The position numbers and the translations under genes are program-made. Shown here piece after piece: positions 1 through 5,500 of a stretch of 7,623 bases of DNA. This stretch comes from Planctomycetota bacterium (GTDB taxonomy: Bacteria; Planctomycetota; Phycisphaerae; UBA1845): NCBI GenBank assembly GCA_022561255.1, contig JADFRO010000137.1:1-7623 (forward strand). Direction: 5' to 3'. The notes beneath the pieces are model-generated. The model made no database searches and was not told the origin of the DNA. It saw only the letters and a program-made list of their open reading frames with translations. Every line of letters starts with the position of its first letter. Position 1 is the first letter of the stretch.

Positions 1-1418
1 ATCGCCGGGTAAAGTTGTTGTTTGTCGTTGACACCGCGTACGCCGCGAAGCAGGCGGTTGAACAACCATCGAGGGGGTCGAACAAGTGTTAGGAGGACGA
101 TGAGGCAATTGGCATACGTCGGGCGAAGACTCTTGTAGCTCTCGCTGGCCAGGTCTTCCGGTCGGATTTTGAGTTCCTCGAACTGCTTGGCCATCGTCGT
201 GTTGGGTTGCATCCTCAGCGAGAAGAGGTTCAGCGTGAAGGGTCGCCGCATCTTGTGGATCAGTTCCAGCGTGTCGACGAGATCATCACGAGTCTCGATG
301 GGGTTGTCGAGAATGAAATCATACGAGGGCGGAATCATGTACTTCGTATAATCAGCGAAGATGTCGGTCGCGGCGAGCACCCGCTCCGGAGGCGCTGGAC
401 GTTTGTAGAAATCGAGCACGCGCCGGCTTCCCGATTGGATGCCCATGCGGATCGTCGTCATGCCGGCCTCCAGCAGGACTTCGACCTTGTCCCGCTTGAC
501 GTAGTTGGGAATGATACCGGCAACAAAGAGTGGGAGGCCGACTTCCGCCTTGTACAACTCCGCGAATTCGGTCAGGACTTTTAGCGGCAACGCCACCATG
601 CTGTCATCCAGCAGGATGACGTTGCTGAGGTGTGGATGAACCCGACGCGCGGCATTGATCTCTTCGACAAGCCACTTCGCACTCGGGAAACGCAGCCTCG
701 TGTACGCTTTGTCGTTCTCGATGAATTTGGTGTTGGCGCAGAACGTGCATTTGAACGGACAGCCGATCGTCCAGATCGTATGGTAGGTGAGTCCGGTAAA
801 CTTCAGGTAGTGGGCGATCGTCACGTCCTCATACGTCCGCCTCTTGGATTCGTAGATGCGTTCGCCGTTCGCGTAGGTCGGTAGGGGCAACTGGTCCATC
901 TGCTGACTGGTCATCAACGGCAGCAGTTCATTCTTGGTGATTTCGCCGCCTCGATTGAACCAGAAGTTACGCGTGGCGGTGTAATCGCGCTCGTTGCGAA
1001 AGGCGTCGAAGAACTCCTCGAATGCGAACTCGCCCTCGCCGGTGCAGACCGCGTCGGCGTGTAGGATGGCGTCTTCCGGGACGATGATCGGGTGGATGCC
1101 GCCCCAGATGATGTAGGCCTTTGGGTTGATCCGCCGAACCTCGGCGATGATGACTTTGGTTTGCTCCGCGACGTGGGTCATGGAACTGAAGGCGACGATG
1201 TCCGCATCGGCGATTTCCGCCGCCATCGGCTCGACATCACGCTTTGGATCCAACTCGCCGGAGTAGCGCGGACGAAGCACGTTCCAAAGGGAGAAGAAGT
1301 GCGTGAGCGGAATGTAGAAAACCTTGGTATCCGGATTCAGTCGGCGCACGTAGGCCGACACTTTGCGCACGCCGAGCGAGATCAGAGAGTCCTCCACACT
1401 GACGATGTTGATTCGCAT
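1..1418 (-). CDS. B12-binding-domain radical SAM protein, 3' end cut by the window edge
   Basis: 472 codons are visible without a stop; the frame runs off the left edge. Residues 1-140 look like the cobalamin-binding-type Rossmann domain of the COG1032 radical SAM group: a beta strand at the N-terminus (MRINIVSVED), WGGIHPIIVPE near 105-115 and the ADAVCTGEGE block at 121-130. The radical SAM core follows, with the [4Fe-4S] motif CPFKCTFC giving Cys220, Cys224 and Cys227, a LLDDS strand near 269-273, GIQSGS at 326-331 (SAM-contact region) and a YDFILDNPIET block at 366-376. Members of this class use reductive cleavage of SAM for methylations and other radical chemistry. The substrate here cannot be told. 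The N-terminal domain shows no DxHxxG motif, so cobalamin binding through a lower-ligand histidine is unlikely. A hydrophobic stretch near 437-455 could touch the membrane. The start is ATG with a good ribosome binding site. It appears to be a separate unit from the upstream gene, about 460 bases away. Confidence 0.93.
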   Translation of the reverse strand, partial: MRINIVSVEDSLISLGVRKVSAYVRRLNPDTKVFYIPLTHFFSLWNVLRPRYSGELDPKRDVEPMAAEIADADIVAFSSMTHVAEQTKVIIAEVRRINPKAYIIWGGIHPIIVPEDAILHADAVCTGEGEFAFEEFFDAFRNERDYTATRNFWFNRGGEITKNELLPLMTSQQMDQLPLPTYANGERIYESKRRTYEDVTIAHYLKFTGLTYHTIWTIGCPFKCTFCANTKFIENDKAYTRLRFPSAKWLVEEINAARRVHPHLSNVILLDDSMVALPLKVLTEFAELYKAEVGLPLFVAGIIPNYVKRDKVEVLLEAGMTTIRMGIQSGSRRVLDFYKRPAPPERVLAATDIFADYTKYMIPPSYDFILDNPIETRDDLVDTLELIHKMRRPFTLNLFSLRMQPNTTMAKQFEELKIRPEDLASESYKSLRPTYANCLIVLLTLVRPPRWLFNRLLRGVRGVNDKQQLYPA

Positions 1419-1425
1419 GCGCAAG

Positions 1426-1432
1426 CTCCACC
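1426..1432 (-). promoter_or_regulatory. Ribosome binding site of the radical SAM gene
   Basis: On the minus strand GGTGGAG lies 7 bases before the ATG at 1418. It matches the anti-Shine-Dalgarno sequence well at normal spacing. It supports this start: only five codons separate the ATG from the strand-forming INIVS segment where proteins of this family begin. Confidence 0.7.
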
Positions 1433-1694
1433 CTCGCCGTCCGCGACCACGGACGCGACGGTAGCTCAGGGGTTATCGGAGCCGCATGCGGCGGACTTGA
1501 GAACATCCTGGACGCGTGGCGTATGCCTGATGACGACGCTCCCGGATTCGAGATCGACGTGGTTGCCCTTTCCCCGGGTTCATACCAGCTTCTAGAGTTG
1601 GTCGAACCGTGGTCCGGTGCCCAACGGCGGACGACGGCGCCTTGCAAGAAGTGCTGCCGATTAGTGGAGCCAAACAGAACCACGACCGTGAGGA

Positions 1695-1716
1695 GCGGGC
1701 AGCGTGCCCGGGCTAC
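1695..1716. repeat. Short GC-rich hairpin repeat, copy 1 (GCGGGCA..GCCCG..CTAC)
   Basis: The plus strand shows a perfect 6-base-pair stem, CGGGCA at 1696-1701 with TGCCCG at 1705-1710, closing a three-base loop, followed by GGCTAC. The same layout (GCGGGCA, a short loop, GCCCG, two bases, CTAC) recurs at 1791-1811. Both copies therefore look like one short dispersed palindromic element in the same orientation. The family cannot be named without a genome-wide search. Confidence 0.5.
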
Positions 1717-1726
1717 ATATTTGCCT

Positions 1727-1758
1727 CCCCCCTTTTTGCAAGGGGGGATTAAGGGGGG
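1727..1758. repeat. C6/G6 palindromic repeat with duplicated G6 arm
   Basis: CCCCCCTT at 1727-1734 pairs perfectly with AAGGGGGG at 1740-1747 around a five-base loop. A second AAGGGGGG at 1751-1758 can compete for the same C tract, so two alternative hairpins are possible. From memory, similar G-run/C-run palindromes with ATTAAGGGGGG spacing occur as dispersed intergenic repeats in several bacterial genomes. The two flanking short hairpins make this look like a compound repeat locus. Confidence 0.55.
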
Positions 1759-1789
1759 TCGCTTTCGCACGGCTCGGACACGTGCTTGC

Positions 1790-1811
1790 GGCGGGCAATA
1801 GCCCGCCCTAC
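1790..1811. repeat. Short GC-rich hairpin repeat, copy 2
   Basis: GGCGGGC at 1790-1796 pairs perfectly with GCCCGCC at 1801-1807 around an AATA loop, and CTAC follows at 1808-1811. It is the second copy of the element at 1695-1716. It lies about 70 bases past the stop of the CBM9-like gene on the minus strand and could stabilise or end that transcript. No T tract follows on the minus strand, so it is not a classical intrinsic terminator. Confidence 0.5.
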
Positions 1812-1877
1812 TTGGCAAACGGGGACAACAATGACATGGCGTTCGTGGCGGGAACGAAAAAACGCGGGGCGAATCGA

Positions 1878-2540
1878 TTACGGCGATCGCTTCAGCACGG
1901 CTGTTGGCCATGTGGAGGGGTCGACGTTCCAGGAAAGATCGTCGCCGATGGTGAGATGCTGCTGGCCGTGGTCGGTGTCTTCCAGCATGTAGTACAACCC
2001 AATGCGCGAATGCTCAGCCGGGTCGAACCCGTTTAGGCAAACCGCCGGGATGAAAGCCTCCAGCGAATAACCCGTCTTCGTGACCTTCGCGGCTACGTCG
2101 ATCTTGTCGGCGGAGACGCTGGGAGCGTCTTCGCGCGCTCGCTGAAACTTTCCGATACCCGCAGCGGCTTTGTTTCCGCGTGGTCCGCCACCGGTTGGGA
2201 GGAAAAAGAACTGCTGACAGTACCGAGTCGCTCGTTTGTTCATTCGAGCGTCGCGCATGTCGATGCACAGACGCAGGTTGTCGCCCTTCCAGTAGGTCTT
2301 CGGATCACATCGGAGCGGACGCTTCTTGCCACCGACTTTGCATGCGACGGCGATGCCCGATTCGTTCCAGCAGGCCCATACGTCGGCGAACTCCGGTTGA
2401 TCGTCGATTTCGCCCAGGCGGGGCAGCAGTTGCTCGGTCGTCCATCCTTTCAGCAGCCCGTCGATTGTCGGCAGCGATCGCCTGTAAGCGAGCGGGAACT
2501 CGAACGAAAAGAGGAATCGGTTGGGTACCAGAGCGCTCAT
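1878..2540 (-). CDS. CBM9/DOMON-like beta-sandwich protein, coupled to uvrA
   Basis: A 220-residue protein of unknown role. Its sequence pattern fits the carbohydrate-binding module family 9 / DOMON-like beta-sandwich fold: an early LPTIDG (23-28), DVWACWNESGIAVACKV (53-69) as the usual 'what the module looks like' strands, YWKGDNLRLCIDMR (83-96) matching the typical W-x-G-D-x-hydrophobic strand, GYSLEAFIPAVCL (157-169) matching the gY-x-hEa-x-IP-x-x-x-L block, and a C-terminal W-x-x-x-P-x-x-W (204-211). No signal peptide or membrane segment is visible, so it is probably cytoplasmic, which is unusual for a sugar-binding module. Its ATG shares bases with the uvrA TGA (ATGA). Only a weak purine tract (AAAGG, minus strand of 2551-2555) lies upstream, about 11 bases from the ATG, which fits coupling to uvrA translation. 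It ends in TAA. Ligand and partner are unknown; the fold call is moderate and the gene call strong. Confidence 0.85.
   Translation of the reverse strand: MSALVPNRFLFSFEFPLAYRRSLPTIDGLLKGWTTEQLLPRLGEIDDQPEFADVWACWNESGIAVACKVGGKKRPLRCDPKTYWKGDNLRLCIDMRDARMNKRATRYCQQFFFLPTGGGPRGNKAAAGIGKFQRAREDAPSVSADKIDVAAKVTKTGYSLEAFIPAVCLNGFDPAEHSRIGLYYMLEDTDHGQQHLTIGDDLSWNVDPSTWPTAVLKRSP
2537..2540 (-). promoter_or_regulatory. ATGA stop/start overlap joining uvrA to the CBM9-like gene
   Basis: The uvrA stop TGA occupies 2539-2537 and the ATG of the next gene occupies 2540-2538, a four-base overlap. Such overlaps usually mean a shared transcript and re-initiation by the terminating ribosome. Confidence 0.85.
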
Positions 2541-5500
2541 GCGGATCGCAACCTTTCGTCAGCCGGATCGGTTTGACACAATCGCCACACATCCCGCAAC
2601 TGTTTCGTGTCGCAGCGAGCGAGCGAGCGAATCCAGAAGATGATCAAGTCGCCGTCGGGCCGCGACTTGATCTCCGTATCCTCACCGAGGCGGTCGATTT
2701 GCGCGGGTGTGAGCGTGTTTTTCTGCGCGAAGAGTTCCACGCGCAGCCCGCGACCCATGTTCGTAACGATCTTACCGCGACGTTTTCGCGTAGTTGGGTC
2801 GATGATCTGGATCGCGGTTTTGTGGCACCAGTCGAATTCGAGGTTGCGCTGAATCGACTTAAACCGACCGATGAGTGACATCAGGACCGCCGGCTGCCAT
2901 CGAGCGACCTGCCGTGCGGACATCGCCTCTTGAGACAAATGCCATTTCTCGCCGTTTGCCTTCCACGGTGCACGCAGCTCTGGTTTGAACTTGTGCGCCG
3001 CGACGCGTCCGGTGTAGGCGGCGGCGGCTTTTTTAAGGAACGCTCGGAAATCGCGTTTGCGAACGTCTTTGAAATCGCGCAGAGAGATTCGTACGTCATC
3101 CCACGCACCCGCAACGCCCTTGAGGTGTCGAACGCGTACGCGGCTCCATTGGCCATAGATGGGAAGGTCGGTCCGCTCATCGAGCGTCTTGATGTTTAGT
3201 GCGGAAGCAAGTTTGGGTTGTGTGAACGTTAAATGCGGAACGCGAAAGGAGACTTCGAGAAGTTCCTTATGTCCCGTGAGAAAATGACAGAACCATTGCT
3301 GACTCTTGGCTGCGGCGATCTCGATTCGCGTTCGATGGTTCCAGTCAGTCTCGGAGAAACGCCCGGCATCTTGAATCGAGTCGACCAACCAACGAAGCAC
3401 GGCTGGATCCCACTGAACGGGATTGCCCGTCGTATCGAGGTGGTCGACGGTGTGCCACTTGCAGCCGTCGAGTTCCCACGGCATCTTCACATGATCGCCG
3501 AGGTCGATCGCGTCCGGCTTGCCGCTCTCGGCGTCTGCCTCTGCGGCTGGGTCGTGAACCTCTCGCGGCTGAAGCGGCCCCATCTGTATTACGGGTCGTA
3601 GCGAATCGCCCGTGCGCGACGCGCGCACGGTTATCAGATGTTCGGGCGTTCCCTCCGCGACGACGTAGCCGCCGGCGTCGCCCGCTTCGGGCCCCAGATC
3701 GATCACCCAGTCAGCCGTCTTGATGACGTCGAGGTTATGCTCGATGCAAATGACGGTGTTGCCGAGATCAACAAGTCGGTGAAGCACGCGGAGCAGTTTC
3801 TTGAGATCGTCGAAGTGCAGGCCTGTCGTCGGTTCGTCCAGGATGTAGAGGGTTTTCCCCGTCGAGGGGCGTCCGAGTTCTGACGCGAGCTTGACGCGCT
3901 GCGCCTCGCCGCCGGACAGAGTCGGTGCAGCCTGGCCGAGTTCGAGGTAACCGAGACCAACGTCCTCCAACGTGCGGAGCATTCGGCGAATTTTCGGAAC
4001 GCGGCTAAAGAGTTCGACGGCTTCGGTGATGCGCATCGTGAGGCAATCGGCGATGCTCTTGCCGCGGTAGCGCACGTCGAGCGTTTCGGCGACGTATCGC
4101 GCGCCCTTGCAGCTTTCGCAATCAATCCACACGTCCGGCAGGAAGTGCATCTCGATGCAGCGCTGTCCCATACCTGAGCAGACTTCGCAGCGGCCACCGG
4201 CGCGGTTAAAACTAAACCGATTGGGCGTGTAGCCGCGAACCTTGCTCGTCGGGAGCTTCGCGTAAAGTTCTCGAATCGCGTCGAACACACCGGTGTAGGT
4301 GGCTGGGTTGCTCGTGGGACTGTTTCCGATCGGCGCCTGATCGACGTTGATGACCTTGTCGATCCGCTCGATGCCGGTGATGCGTTCGTGGCCGCCCGGC
4401 ACCAGGCGGGCGCGGTGAATCCGAGATGCCAGCGCGCTGTAGAGGACCGAGTTGACCAGCGTACTCTTACCGCTGCCCGAAACGCCGGTGACACAGGTGA
4501 ATCGTCCCAGCGGAAAGGCGACGTCGATCTCCTTGAGGTTGTGCTCGCGCGCTCCGTACACGATCAGCCAGGGAGCGGGCTGTAAACCGTCGCGTTCGAG
4601 CTCGTCCGTTGAGGGCTCGTCATCGCGTCGCGTCATGAGTAAGGCATGTTCTTTGCGATCGACGTGGCGTCGGTTGGAGGGGATGGAGATCGCCTCCTTG
4701 CCGGCGAGATAGCGACCCGTAAGTGACTTTCGCTTCGATCGCAGTTTGCTCGGACTCGCAGCGGCCGTAACTTCGCCGCCGAACGATCCCGCGCCGGGAC
4801 CGAAGTCGAGCACGTTGTCGGCTGCGTCGATCACCTCTCGATCGTGCTCGACGAGTAGGAGCGTATTGCCCAGATCCCTGAGCCGTTTGAGCGCCTGGAT
4901 GAGCCGCTTGTTGTCACGCGGGTGCAGGCCGATCGTTGGCTCGTCCAGAACGTAGAGCACGCCGGTGAGGCCCGTCCCGATTTGCGATGCAAGTTGAATG
5001 CGCTGTGATTCACCGCCGGAGAGTGTTGAGGCTGTTCGATGCAGCGACAGATAGTCCAGACCGACGTCGACGAGAAATCGCAGGCGCGAAGTGATTTCGT
5101 GGAGCAACTCGCCGGCGATCTTTCGTTCGCGCGGGCTGAGGCGTAGGTCGCCGAACCATTTAAGCGTGCGGCCCAGCGGGCGCAGACAGGTCTCATGCAT
5201 CGTCGCTCCGCCGACGCGCGAGGCTGCCGGTTCGGGTTGAAGTCTGCCGCCGCCGCACGCCGTACACGGGACGTCCGTGACCAGATCAGCCAGACGCCTT
5301 CGATAGTCACGGCTGATGCGCGTCGCCCGGTCGATCGAGGGGAAAAATCCCCTCCACTGAAAACGTAGGCCCGTCGGCAAAGGCGTTGCGGCGTTTGCGG
5401 TTCGTTTCAGATTCCCGCGCGAGGACCGTGCGTTTTTCGGATTGAGGTCGATCCATTGGTCGCCGCAACCCTGCAGAAACTCGAGCTGCTGCGTCTCGGT

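Larger units (their letters stand above)
1433..1877. other. Intergenic region with hairpin repeats and a coding-like stretch
   Basis: This is the only gap of notable length in the window, between the stop of the CBM9-like gene and the radical SAM gene, both on the minus strand. From 1695 to 1811 it holds three hairpin repeats, listed separately. From about 1412 to 1690 the plus strand is open, and one frame translates to protein-like text (for example GFEIDVVALSPGSYQLLELV near 1544-1603), with many codons ending in G or C. It lacks a convincing start and runs on through the repeats to a TAG at 1799-1801. It may be a gene remnant or chance. A perfect 12-base palindrome (GCCGCATGCGGC) sits at 1481-1492. 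I see no convincing sigma-70 promoter, tRNA or intrinsic terminator with a T tract. Confidence 0.5.
2540..3586 (-). other. 349-residue C-terminal extension of the tandem UvrA, unknown function
   Basis: Canonical UvrA ends at about RTGDSLRPVI (matching the E. coli TARFLKPML end). Here the frame continues for 349 residues to the TGA. After an acidic spacer (HDPAAEADAESGKPDAIDLGD) come two diverged copies of one domain, joined by a basic segment (TGRVAAHKFKPELR). No catalytic motif or known domain is recognised. Aromatic and His residues recur at fixed places (PW...KWH, W.PAVL, DW.H). Being part of the repair ATPase, the extension is likely a DNA- or protein-contact module, but that is inference. 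Confidence 0.85.

Noticed and set aside
1460..1556. tRNA-like text: GGTAGCTCAGGGGTTA with GAGC following, and GGATTCGAGAT downstream
   Set aside because: The D-arm-like GCTC/GAGC pair exists, but no acceptor stem forms and the five-base T stem around TTCGAGA does not pair (CCGGA against TCGAC).
1715..1740. Possible -35/-10 pair on the minus strand (TTGCAA and ATATGT)
   Set aside because: The spacing of about 15 bases and weak matches inside the palindromic repeat make it unconvincing.
1695..1811. CRISPR array
   Set aside because: There are only two copies of the short hairpin, no regular repeat-spacer pattern and no cas gene in the window.
1840..1862. Hairpin CGTTC/GAACG next to an A6 run as an intrinsic terminator
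   Set aside because: The stem is only five pairs. On the minus strand the T run comes before the hairpin, not after it, and on the plus strand the run is A, so neither orientation gives a terminator.
1237..1911. Minus-strand open frame of 224 codons across the intergenic gap
   Set aside because: It overlaps the start of the radical SAM gene in another frame, runs through the palindromic repeats and has a composition rich in Arg, Ser and Pro with no recognisable motif.
3703..4494. Long minus-strand open frame (263 codons) inside uvrA
   Set aside because: It is an out-of-frame shadow of the second ATPase domain of UvrA copy 2. The UvrA frame carries all the conserved motifs.
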